Assembly (NCBI RefSeq): GCF_036195325.1
Contig: NZ_CP108101.1
Coordinates: forward strand, 5,270,001 to 5,334,000
DNA length: 64,000 nt
From: Streptomyces sp. NBC_00234
Lineage (GTDB): Bacteria > Actinomycetota > Actinomycetes > Streptomycetales > Streptomycetaceae
Direction: 5' to 3'
A program made the position numbers and the translations under genes. The notes below the pieces were generated by a model. The model did not search any database and was not told the DNA's origin. It saw nothing but the letters and a program-made list of their open reading frames with translations. Shown piece after piece: positions 56,066 to 64,000 of this stretch. How positions within the stretch are numbered: the first letter of the stretch is position 1; each line of letters starts with the position of its first letter.

Positions 56066-56473
56066 ATGAGCGAGAACCGGACGAGCGGAGGCGGCGCCGA
56101 GCCGACGACCCCGGCCCTGCCGGAGTACGCGGAGCGGGTCCTGGACGTCGCCGACCTGATCCCGCCCGGCCGCGTCATGACGTACGGGGACGTCGCGGAA
56201 TGGCTCGGTGAGGGCGGCCCGCGGCAGGTCGGCCGGGTGATGGCGCTGTACGGATCCGCGGTGCCCTGGTGGCGCGTGGTGCGGGCCGACGGGGCCCTGC
56301 TTCCCGGCCACGAGCTGCGGGCCCTGGACCACTACCGCGAGGAGAGCACCCCCCTGCGCGAGGCGCCGCGCAGTGCGGAGGGTCACCTTCCGCGCCTCGA
56401 CATGAAGCGTGCGCGGTGGGACGGCGCCACGGGCACGGCCCAGGGCGGCGGGGGCGAGGAAGCTCACATCTGA
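56066..56473 (+). CDS. Alkyltransferase-like (ATL) DNA-repair protein
   Basis: A 135-residue protein with the MGMT DNA-binding fold: RVMTYGDVAEWLGEGGPRQV is the helix-turn-helix, GRVMALYG carries the arginine finger, and the active site that is PCHR in O6-methylguanine methyltransferases is PWWR here (residues 67-70, Trp68 at the Cys position). ATLs lack transferase activity and flag O6-alkylguanine lesions for nucleotide excision repair. ATG at 56066 has no clear ribosome site and lies seven bases after a -10 element, suggesting a leaderless transcript from the damage-type promoter. Mycobacterial counterpart by position: Rv3204. Confidence 0.87.
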   Translation: MSENRTSGGGAEPTTPALPEYAERVLDVADLIPPGRVMTYGDVAEWLGEGGPRQVGRVMALYGSAVPWWRVVRADGALLPGHELRALDHYREESTPLREAPRSAEGHLPRLDMKRARWDGATGTAQGGGGEEAHI

Positions 56474-56756
56474 CAGCTTCGGCCATCCGTCCGTTCGCCG
56501 GGTGGCGCCGGGCCCCCAACGGGCGCGCGTCGGGTCCGGGGCGCTCGGCGCGGACCGGACCGGCCGGACACGTGAGAAGGGACGCAACGGACTCGCTGCG
56601 TCCTGAGCCGCGGCTGGCGTAGCGTCGTTCACGCGCGGCACGTTCCGCCCTTTCGTCCTCCGCGTGCGGAGCACGCGCACAGCGGGCGTCCGTACAACAG
56701 GCATCCACATCCGAAGCACCCGCACACCAGTACACCCACCAGGACCGGCGACCCAC

Positions 56757-59700
56757 GTGAGCTCCTCCTCTTCCACCCGGCACAGTCCGCACCGCCAGGC
56801 CAGGCGGGGGACCCCGGGTGCGTACCGACTGGTGCGCACCCCGCCGGGCTCCGTGGGCTCCCCTCTCCTGGACGCAGCGCAGCGCGCCGTGGTTGACCAC
56901 GACGGAGGGCCGCTCCTGGTCCTCGCGGGACCCGGTACGGGCAAGACCACGACCCTCGTCGAGGCTGTCGCGGCCAAGGTGTCCGCGGGGACCGATCCGG
57001 CGCGCATCCTCGTCCTCACCTTCAGCCGCAAGGCCGCGGTGGAGCTCCGCGACCGGATGGCGGCCCGTCTCGGCGCCGCCCGGGGACCGCAGGCCACCAC
57101 GTTCCACTCCTACTGTTACGCACTGGTCCGCGCCCACCAGGACGCCGATCTGTTCGCCGACCCGCTGCGTCTGCTCTCCGGCCCGGAGCAGGACGTGACC
57201 GTCCGTGAGCTGCTCGCGGGCCAGGTCGACCTGGAGCGGCAGGGCCTCGCCCATGTGCGCTGGCCCGACGAACTGCGCGCCTGTCTGACCACGCGTGGCT
57301 TCGCCGACGAGGTGCGGGCCGTGCTGGCGCGGAGCCGGGAGCTGGGCCTCGGCCCGGACGCCCTCGCCGCCTTCGCACGGCGCACGGGCCGCCCCGACTG
57401 GAGCGCCGCCGCGCAGTTCCTCGCCGAATACCTGGACGTCCTGGACGCGCAGGGGGTCCTGGACTACGCGGAGCTGGTCCACCGGGCCGTGCTCCTCGCG
57501 GAACGCCCCGAGGTGTCGGCCCTGCTGGCGCAGCAGTACGACGCGGTGTTCGTCGACGAGTACCAGGACACGGACCCCTCGCAGGTACGGCTGCTGCGCG
57601 CGCTGGCCGGGAACCGGGGGCGCCTCCCGGGCGCCGGCGGTGGCCGGACCCTGGTCGCGTTCGGCGACCCGGACCAGTCGATCTACACGTTCCGGGGCGC
57701 CGACGTGAACGGCATCCTCGACTTCCCGGACGCCTTCCCGCGCGCCGACGGAGCGCCCGCGCCCGTCGCCGTCCTCACCACGTCGCGCCGCTCCGGGGCC
57801 GCACTGCTCGATGCCACCCGGCTGCTCACCCGCCGGATGCCGCTCACCCGGCTGCCCTCCGACAAGGTGCGCGCCCACCGTGAGCTCACCGCGGCCCGGG
57901 AGGGCGGCCGGGTCGAGACGTACACCTACCCGACCGCGTCGGCGGAGCTCGACAACATCGCCGACCTGCTGCGACGCGCGCACCTGGAGGACGGTGTGCC
58001 GTGGAACGAGATGGCGGTGCTGGTACGCGCCGGAGGCCGCTCGATCCCCTCCGTGCGCCGTGCCCTCACCTCCGCCGGAGTGCCCCTGGAAGTGGACGGC
58101 GACGATCTTCCGCTGCGCCACGAACCCGCGGTCGCACCGCTTCTGACAGCGCTCCGTACCGTCGCCACGGCCGCCCTGAACCAGCCCGTGCCCGAGGCTC
58201 CGGCGGACGAGGCGCCCGCCGACGACCCGTCCGACGAGACGGAATCCGGCCGAGCCGGGGAGCCGGGGGAGCCCGGGCACGATGCCGTCACGGGGACCGC
58301 CGGTCCGCTGACCTGGCTCGACACCGAGACCGCCCTCACCCTCCTCACCTCGCCCCTCGGCTCCATGGACGCCGCCGACCTGCGCCGTCTCGGCCGCGCT
58401 CTGCGCGACGAGGAGCGCGCCGGAGGTAACCGCGTACCGCCGCCCTCCGGCGAGCTGCTGGCCCGGGCGCTCGCCGAGCCCGAACGCCTGGTCGCGCACG
58501 ACCCCGCGTACGCCCGTGGCGCCCAGCGCCTCGGCGCCCTCCTGCGCAAGGCGCGTGAACTCCTCGAAGGCGGCGGCACCGCCGAGGAGGCCCTCTGGGT
58601 GCTGTGGGACGGCACCCCGTGGCCCGGCCGGCTCGAACGGTCCGCCCTGCGCGGCGGTTCCGCGGGCCGCAACGCCGACCGGGACCTCGACGCCGTCTGC
58701 GCACTCTTCGACACCGCAGCCCGCGCCGAGGAGCGCACCGGCGGGCGCGGCGCACTCAACTTCCTGGAGGAGATCGACGCCCAGGACATCGCCGCGGACA
58801 CCCTCTCCAGACGTGTGGTGCGCCCCGACGCCGTACGCCTCATGACGGCGCACCGTTCCAAGGGCCTGGAGTGGCGCTTCGTCGTCGTCGCCGGAGTGCA
58901 GGAGGGCCTCTGGCCCGACCTGCGCCGCCGTGGATCGCTCCTCGAAGCGGACCGGATCGGCCGCGACGGCCTCGCCGAACCCCTGACCCCGGGAGCGCTC
59001 CTCGCCGAGGAACGCAGGCTCTTCTACGTCGCGGCGACCCGTGCCCGGGACCGCCTCGTCGTCACGGCGGTCAAGGCCCCGGCCGACGACGGCGACCAGC
59101 CGTCCCGGTTCCTCAGCGAGCTCGGTGCCGAGCCCAAGGACGTCACCGGTCGCCCGCGCCGCCCCCTGGCCGTCGCCGCGCTGGTCGCCGAGCTCCGCGC
59201 CACCACCGTCGACCCCGCGGCCTCCGGCACCCTGCGCGAGGCCGCGGCCCACCGGCTCGCCCGCCTGGCCGCGCTGACCGACGAGGAGGGCCAGCCGCTC
59301 GTCCCGGCGGCTCACCCGTACCGCTGGTGGGGCCTCGACGAGCCGACCCGCTCCGCCGTCCCGCTGCGCGACCGGGACCACCCCGTCGCCCTGTCCGGCA
59401 GCGCACTCGACCAACTGGCCAACACCTGCGCGCTCCAGTGGTTCCTGGGCCGTGAGGTGAAGGCGGACGCCCCGGCGACCGCCGCCCAGGGCTTCGGGAA
59501 CGTCGTCCACGTACTCGCCGACGAGGTCGCCTCCGGCCGGACCCCCGCCGATCTGGCCGTCCTGATGGAGCGCCTGGACTCCGTGTGGAACGGGCTGGCC
59601 TTCGACGCGCCCTGGAAGTCGCAGCAGGAGAAGGACCACGCACGCGCCGCACTCGAACGCTTCCTGCGCTGGCACGTCATGGACCGCACCGGCCGCACCC

Positions 59701-60185
59701 CCGCCGCCAGCGAGCACGATTTCGACGTGACGCTCGAAGCGGGGGAGTACGCGGTACGCATCCGGGGCTCCATGGACCGCGTCGAACAGGATGCCGACGG
59801 CCGGGCCTACGTCGTCGACTTCAAGACCGGGAAGGCGGCACCGACCAGGGACGAGGTGGCCGCCCACCCGCAGCTCGCCGTGTACCAGCTGGCCGTGCGG
59901 GAAGGCGCCCTCGACGAGGTCTTCGACGGGCACCGGCCGGAATCCGGCGGCGCCGAACTCGTACAGCTGCGTCAGCCGGCCCCCAAGAAGGAGGGCGGCG
60001 ACGCCCTTCCCCGGGTGCAGGCCCAGGAACCCCTGTCGGGGGAGTGGGTCTCCGACCTGCTGGCGACGGCGGCGGGACGGGTCCTGGACGAACGGTTCAC
60101 GCCCTCGACCGGCCAGCACTGCACGCACTGCACCTTCCGCGCCTCGTGCAGCGCGCAGCCCGAGGGCCGCCAGGTCCTGGACTGA
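56757..60185 (+). CDS. adnA: Helicase-nuclease subunit AdnA
   Basis: A 1142-residue UvrD-like helicase fused to a RecB-type nuclease. Helicase motifs: Walker A AGPGTGKTT, DEYQDTDPSQ, TAHRSKGLEWR and YVAATRARDRL. C-terminal nuclease (about 890-1140): GSMDRVEQD, VVDFKTGK, QLAVYQLA, and four Cys (NTCALQWF, then CTHCTFRASC) for an Fe-S cluster, as in AddB/AdnA. The protein resects double-strand breaks with AdnB. GTG at 56757 is chosen as the start; other in-frame GTGs follow. Equivalent to Rv3202c. Confidence 0.88.
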   Translation: MSSSSSTRHSPHRQARRGTPGAYRLVRTPPGSVGSPLLDAAQRAVVDHDGGPLLVLAGPGTGKTTTLVEAVAAKVSAGTDPARILVLTFSRKAAVELRDRMAARLGAARGPQATTFHSYCYALVRAHQDADLFADPLRLLSGPEQDVTVRELLAGQVDLERQGLAHVRWPDELRACLTTRGFADEVRAVLARSRELGLGPDALAAFARRTGRPDWSAAAQFLAEYLDVLDAQGVLDYAELVHRAVLLAERPEVSALLAQQYDAVFVDEYQDTDPSQVRLLRALAGNRGRLPGAGGGRTLVAFGDPDQSIYTFRGADVNGILDFPDAFPRADGAPAPVAVLTTSRRSGAALLDATRLLTRRMPLTRLPSDKVRAHRELTAAREGGRVETYTYPTASAELDNIADLLRRAHLEDGVPWNEMAVLVRAGGRSIPSVRRALTSAGVPLEVDGDDLPLRHEPAVAPLLTALRTVATAALNQPVPEAPADEAPADDPSDETESGRAGEPGEPGHDAVTGTAGPLTWLDTETALTLLTSPLGSMDAADLRRLGRALRDEERAGGNRVPPPSGELLARALAEPERLVAHDPAYARGAQRLGALLRKARELLEGGGTAEEALWVLWDGTPWPGRLERSALRGGSAGRNADRDLDAVCALFDTAARAEERTGGRGALNFLEEIDAQDIAADTLSRRVVRPDAVRLMTAHRSKGLEWRFVVVAGVQEGLWPDLRRRGSLLEADRIGRDGLAEPLTPGALLAEERRLFYVAATRARDRLVVTAVKAPADDGDQPSRFLSELGAEPKDVTGRPRRPLAVAALVAELRATTVDPAASGTLREAAAHRLARLAALTDEEGQPLVPAAHPYRWWGLDEPTRSAVPLRDRDHPVALSGSALDQLANTCALQWFLGREVKADAPATAAQGFGNVVHVLADEVASGRTPADLAVLMERLDSVWNGLAFDAPWKSQQEKDHARAALERFLRWHVMDRTGRTPAASEHDFDVTLEAGEYAVRIRGSMDRVEQDADGRAYVVDFKTGKAAPTRDEVAAHPQLAVYQLAVREGALDEVFDGHRPESGGAELVQLRQPAPKKEGGDALPRVQAQEPLSGEWVSDLLATAAGRVLDERFTPSTGQHCTHCTFRASCSAQPEGRQVLD

Positions 60186-60232
60186 GCGGCCAGGGGGTAC
60201 GGGACCGGGTGGCCGAGGGCGCTCGCCGCACG

Positions 60233-60255
60233 TTGTCAGTGGGTCCGGTTAGCCT
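60233..60255 (+). promoter_or_regulatory. Exact RecA-independent DNA-damage promoter motif of adnB
   Basis: TTGTCAGTG (60233-60241), eight bases, TAGCCT (60250-60255), then seven bases to the GTG at 60263. It is an exact match to the motif TTGTCRGTG-N8-TAnnnT that I know from the RecA-independent, PafBC-dependent promoters of mycobacteria. No Shine-Dalgarno sequence is at a normal distance, so a leaderless mRNA is likely. Confidence 0.8.
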
Positions 60256-60262
60256 CTCTGGA

Positions 60263-63200
60263 GTGTCCTCACGTATCAGCGATCCCGAGGAGCTCAAGGA
60301 GCTTCTCGGGATTCCGTTCACCCCGGAGCAGACGGCCTGCATCACCGCGCCGCCCGCCCCGCAGGTGATCGTGGCCGGAGCCGGGTCCGGGAAGACCACG
60401 GTGATGGCGGCGCGCGTGGTGTGGCTGGTCGGCACCGGCCAGGTGGCGCCCGAGCAGGTCCTGGGGCTCACCTTCACGAACAAGGCGGCGGGCGAGCTCG
60501 CCGAGCGGGTCCGCAAGGCCCTGGTGGCCGCCGGGGTCACCGACCCGGACGCCATCGACCCGGACAACCCTCCCGGCGAACCGAGCATCTCGACGTACCA
60601 CGCGTTCGCAGGCCGCCTGCTCACCGAGCACGGGCTGCGCATCGGCCTCGAACCCACCACGCGCCTCCTCGCCGACGCCACCCGCTACCAGCTCGCGGCC
60701 CGGGTGCTGCGCGAGGCGCCCGGTCCCTATCCGGCCCTGACCCGGTCGTTCCCCACGCTGGTCAGCGATCTGCTGGCGCTCGACGCGGAGCTCGCCGAAC
60801 ATCTCGTACGCCCCGAGCAGCTCGCGGAGTACGACACCGAACTGCTGCGCACGCTCGAAACGGCCAAGCTCACCAACGCCGAGCTCCGCAAGCTCCCCGA
60901 AGCCGCCGGGGCCCGGCGCGAGCTGCTCGGCCTGACCCTGCGCTACCGGGCGGCCAAACGCAGCCGTGACCTCCTCGACTTCGGGGACCAGATCGCGCTC
61001 TCCGCCGAGCTGGCGCTCACCCGGCCCGAGGTCGGCGCCCTCCTGCGCGACGAGTTCCGGGTCGTCCTGCTCGACGAGTACCAGGACACGTCCGTCGCCC
61101 AGCGGCTGCTGCTCTCCGCACTGTTCGGCGGCCACCAGGAGGGAGCGGCGGGCCACGCCGTGACCGCCGTGGGCGACCCGTGCCAGGCGATCTACGGCTG
61201 GCGGGGCGCCTCCGTGGCGAACCTCGACGACTTCCCCGTCCACTTCCCGCATGCCGACGGCACCCCCGCCACCCGCTACTCGCTCAGCGAGAACCGGCGC
61301 AGCGGCGGCCGTCTCCTCCACCTGGCCAACGGCCTCGCCGACCCGCTGCGCGCCATGCACGAAGGCGTCGAGGCACTGCGTCCCGCCCCCGGCGCCGAGC
61401 ACGACGGCACCGTCCGCTGCGCCCTGCTCCGCACGCACACCGAGGAGATCGCGTGGCTCGCCGACTCGATCGCCCATCTCGTGGCGACGGGGAGGGCGCC
61501 CGGCGAGATCGCCGTCCTGTGCCGCACCGCCGGTGACTTCGCCGAGATCCAGGCCGCACTGGTCGACCGCGACATCCCGGTCGAGGTCGTCGGCCTCTCC
61601 GGACTGCTGCACCTCCCCGAGGTTGCCGACCTCGTCGCCGTCTGCGAGGTTCTTCAGGACCCCGGGGCCAACGCCTCCCTGGTCCGGCTGCTCACCGGAC
61701 CGCGCTGGCGGATCGGCCCCCGCGACCTCGCCCTCCTCGGCCGCCGGGCGCGTCTCCTCGTGCACCACGCCTCCCAGGACGACGAGGACGTCGACCCCGA
61801 CCGCCGGCTCGCCGAAGCCGTCGAGGGCGTCGACCCGGCCGAGGTGATCTCCCTCGCGGACGCGCTCGACACCTTCCTGGAGGCGGGCGGCGCCCAGGAC
61901 GACGGACTGCCGTTCTCCGCCGAGGCCCGCATCCGCTTCGCCCGGCTCGCCGCCGAACTGCGCGACCTGCGCCGCTCGCTGGCCGACCCGCTCATGGACG
62001 TGCTGCACCGCGTCCTCGCCACCACCGGTCTCGAGGTCGAGCTCTCCGCGTCACCGCAGGCCCTGGCCGCACGCCGCCGGGAGACCCTGGGCAACTTCCT
62101 GGACATAGCGGCAGGCTTCGCCTCGGTCGACGGTGAGGCCACCCTCCTCGCCTTCCTCGGCTACCTGCGCACGGCCGTGCAGTACGAGAAGGGCCTCGAC
62201 AACGCGCTGCCGGGCGGCGAGAACACCGTCAAGGTCCTCACCGCGCACAAGTCCAAGGGCCTCGAATGGGATGTCGTCGCGGTGCCCGGGCTGGTCACCG
62301 GCCAGTTTCCGAGCAGCCAGACCCGGGACTCCTGGACCTCCCAGTCCAAGGTCCTGCCGCACGCCCTGCGTGGTGACACGGCCACGCTTCCGGTCGTCCA
62401 CTCCTGGGACGCCAGGGGACTGAAGGCGTTCAAGGAGGAGATGAAGGAGCATCAGCACACCGAGGAGCTCCGCCTCGGGTACGTCACCTTCACGCGCCCG
62501 CGCACGCTGCTGCTCGGCTCCGGGCACTGGTGGGGGCCGTCCCAGAAGAAGACGCGCGGCCCGTCCGACTTCCTGGACGCGCTGTACGAGCACTGCGCCG
62601 CCGGATACGGGGAGATCGAGGTCTGGGCCGACGAACCGGCCGAGGACGAGGAGAACCCCGCCCTCCAGGAGAAGGACGCCGACCAGGCGTGGCCGCTGCC
62701 CCTGGACGCGGAGGCCATGACCCGCCGCCGCGCGGCCAGGGACACGGTGCTGGCCCACCTGGAAGCACTGGCCGCCGTCGGCCCCGTACCGGACGTGTAC
62801 GACGCCCGGCCGCCGGCCGCTGTGCACGCGGAGCCCGACAGTGCGTACGGCGAGGCGGACGCCCCCTACGACGACCCGTACCCGGACGGGGAGAGCGAGC
62901 CGTACGCGGACGAGGCCGTGGACTGGGACACCCTCGCCACCGAACCGCCCACGACCGCACCGGCACCGCCCCCGACCCCGAAGCCGGAACCGGCCCCCCA
63001 CATCCCCGCGGCCCGCGAGCCCGTGGACCTCACCCCCGAGGACTCCCGCACCCTCGCCTCGTGGGACCGCGATCTCGAAGCCCTCGCCGGAGAGCTGCGC
63101 CGTGCCCGCGCCACCGTGCGCGACGTCGTCGTCCCCGCCTCGCTCTCCGCCACGCAACTGCTGCACCTGGCCGAGGACCCCGACGGCTTCGCCCGGGAGC

Positions 63201-63805
63201 TGGCCCGCCCCATGCCACGGCCGCCCCAGCCGGCCGCCCGCAGGGGCACGCGCTTCCACGCCTGGGTGGAGTCCCGCTACGAGGAACTGCCGCTGCCCAT
63301 GCTCGGCCCCGACGAGCTCCCCGGCGGCGACGGGAGCGACGCCGAGATCGCCGACGAGCACGACCTCGCGGAGCTCAAGGAGGCATTCGAGCGCACGGAG
63401 TACGCCCGCCGTACCCCCTACCGCGTCGAGACGCCCTTCCAGATAAGCCTCGCGGGCCGGGTGATCCGCGGCCGGATCGACGCGGTCTACCGCACAGGTG
63501 ACACGTACGAGATCGTCGACTGGAAGACCAGCCGCAACCGGACCGCCGATCCGCTCCAGCTCGCCGTCTACCGCCTCGCCTGGGCGGAGCTCCACGGGCT
63601 GCCGCTCGACTCGGTCACGGCCACCTTCCTCTACGTGCGCAGCGGAGAGACCGTCCACCCCAGGAACCTGCCGGGCCGTGCCGAGCTGGAACGGATCCTG
63701 CTCGACGAGCCTTCTCCGCAGGGCATCAGCGGCCCGCCCGGCACGGTTCCCCCCGTCGCGCAGCCCGGCACGCACGCTCGCGGCGGTGGCCGAAAGCCCA
63801 AGTAG
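60263..63805 (+). CDS. adnB: Helicase-nuclease subunit AdnB
   Basis: An 1180-residue UvrD-like helicase with a C-terminal RecB-type nuclease. Motifs: Walker A AGAGSGKTT, GLTFTNKAAGELAERVR, LLDEYQDTSVAQ, KVLTAHKSKGLEWD and YVTFTRPRTLLLG. A Pro/Asp-rich linker (about 840-920) leads to the nuclease: GRIDAVYRTGDTYEIVDWKT and QLAVYRLAWAE. There is no C-terminal Cys cluster, unlike AdnA, as expected for AdnB. GTG at 60263; the frame is open further upstream but overlaps adnA. It has its own damage-type promoter 23 to 8 bases upstream, so adnB can be induced separately. Confidence 0.88.
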   Translation: MSSRISDPEELKELLGIPFTPEQTACITAPPAPQVIVAGAGSGKTTVMAARVVWLVGTGQVAPEQVLGLTFTNKAAGELAERVRKALVAAGVTDPDAIDPDNPPGEPSISTYHAFAGRLLTEHGLRIGLEPTTRLLADATRYQLAARVLREAPGPYPALTRSFPTLVSDLLALDAELAEHLVRPEQLAEYDTELLRTLETAKLTNAELRKLPEAAGARRELLGLTLRYRAAKRSRDLLDFGDQIALSAELALTRPEVGALLRDEFRVVLLDEYQDTSVAQRLLLSALFGGHQEGAAGHAVTAVGDPCQAIYGWRGASVANLDDFPVHFPHADGTPATRYSLSENRRSGGRLLHLANGLADPLRAMHEGVEALRPAPGAEHDGTVRCALLRTHTEEIAWLADSIAHLVATGRAPGEIAVLCRTAGDFAEIQAALVDRDIPVEVVGLSGLLHLPEVADLVAVCEVLQDPGANASLVRLLTGPRWRIGPRDLALLGRRARLLVHHASQDDEDVDPDRRLAEAVEGVDPAEVISLADALDTFLEAGGAQDDGLPFSAEARIRFARLAAELRDLRRSLADPLMDVLHRVLATTGLEVELSASPQALAARRRETLGNFLDIAAGFASVDGEATLLAFLGYLRTAVQYEKGLDNALPGGENTVKVLTAHKSKGLEWDVVAVPGLVTGQFPSSQTRDSWTSQSKVLPHALRGDTATLPVVHSWDARGLKAFKEEMKEHQHTEELRLGYVTFTRPRTLLLGSGHWWGPSQKKTRGPSDFLDALYEHCAAGYGEIEVWADEPAEDEENPALQEKDADQAWPLPLDAEAMTRRRAARDTVLAHLEALAAVGPVPDVYDARPPAAVHAEPDSAYGEADAPYDDPYPDGESEPYADEAVDWDTLATEPPTTAPAPPPTPKPEPAPHIPAAREPVDLTPEDSRTLASWDRDLEALAGELRRARATVRDVVVPASLSATQLLHLAEDPDGFARELARPMPRPPQPAARRGTRFHAWVESRYEELPLPMLGPDELPGGDGSDAEIADEHDLAELKEAFERTEYARRTPYRVETPFQISLAGRVIRGRIDAVYRTGDTYEIVDWKTSRNRTADPLQLAVYRLAWAELHGLPLDSVTATFLYVRSGETVHPRNLPGRAELERILLDEPSPQGISGPPGTVPPVAQPGTHARGGGRKPK

Positions 63806-63821
63806 CCCTCCTGCGAGGGCT
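63804..63821 (+). terminator. Short hairpin overlapping the adnB stop codon
   Basis: AGCCCTC (63804-63810) and GAGGGCT (63815-63821) pair around CTGC. It overlaps the TAG stop (63803-63805). A weak terminator. Confidence 0.5.
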
Positions 63822-63903
63822 GCCGGCCGCCCTGCGGTCGCACGCACCGGGCGACGCTCCTTCACGGGCAGAGCTCCCTGGGCGAGGCACTAGGCTCAAG
63901 GCC

Positions 63904-64000
63904 ATGAGCGACACCCCGGACAGCGCCGTCCGTACGTACGTGGAGACGCACCGCGCGGCCTTTCTCGAAGACCTCGCGGCCTGGCTGCGCATCCCTTCCG
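63904..64000 (+). CDS. Probable M20-family dipeptidase, 5' end only
   Basis: The final 97 bases begin with ATG at 63904 and encode SDTPDSAVRTYVETHRAAFL then EDLAAWLRIPS, matching the N-terminus of M20 metallopeptidases (dipeptidase/ArgE-like) where the conserved L-R-I-P-S follows a helix. Metal-binding residues lie outside the window. No strong ribosome site is visible before the ATG. Confidence 0.7.
   Translation, partial: MSDTPDSAVRTYVETHRAAFLEDLAAWLRIPS

Noticed and set aside
56175..60128. A 1317-codon reverse frame over the ATL gene and adnA
   Set aside because: Antisense shadow of adnA with Gly/Arg/Val-rich low-complexity sequence and no recognisable motif.

Overview
The window is a very GC-rich actinobacterial chromosome segment and almost certainly comes from a Streptomyces. 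Codon third positions are nearly all G or C, GTG starts are common, and the gene set is typical of the genus (DUF3117, DUF3107, DUF3152, DUF6758, DUF3492 glycosyltransferase, MoeZ, TatB next to an ECF sigma/anti-sigma/HtrA unit). No rRNA, tRNA, CRISPR array or prophage was seen. Most of it is densely packed core chromosome.

1-16.5 kb: a transglutaminase-like protein (cut by the window edge) and a GNAT acetyltransferase; ferredoxin fdxA; lysine/diaminopimelate genes dapC and dapE; a LOG-family nucleotide hydrolase followed by a MITE-like element; folP2; a DivIVA-like/tag operon; a crotonase; DUF3117; an O-methyltransferase; then ECF sigma, zinc anti-sigma, HtrA protease and TatB. From memory, this order closely follows the Rv1177-Rv1232c part of the Mycobacterium tuberculosis chromosome (fdxC, dapC, dapE, Rv1205, folP2, Rv1209, tagA, Rv1211, Rv1220c, sigE-rseA-htrA-tatB, mrp, Rv1231c, Rv1232c).

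16.5-29.3 kb: mrp, DUF1003 and an MgtE-N/CBS protein; a lipoprotein; CorA with a long leader; a suppressor-of-fused protein; an MFS exporter with an unusually AT-rich promoter/operator; DUF6758, PHP and MarC proteins; a conserved-looking 50-residue protein; a NYN nuclease; an alpha/beta hydrolase.

29.3-37 kb and 48.4-64 kb: DEAD-box helicase (apparent CTG start), ferritin-like protein, DUF3107, TetR, hydrolase, DUF3152 zincin, then MoeZ, two secreted S33 peptidases, a YbhN-type membrane protein, an alkyltransferase-like protein and the helicase-nuclease pair AdnA/AdnB. This corresponds to Rv3201c-Rv3211. Three repair genes (adnB, the ATL gene and the tag operon) carry copies of the RecA-independent DNA-damage promoter motif.

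37-48.4 kb is the accessory part, lying between genes whose mycobacterial relatives are neighbours. It holds (a) a peptide ABC transporter operon preceded by a consensus promoter, a leaderless 31-codon ORF ending in Cys codons and an attenuator-like hairpin, suggesting cysteine-responsive control; and (b) a four-gene cassette of PelF-like glycosyltransferase, multispanning membrane protein, nucleotide-sugar epimerase and spherulin-4 glycosidase-like protein, which looks like a minimal Pel/galactosaminogalactan-type polysaccharide system. These two units are the best candidates for undescribed biology here.
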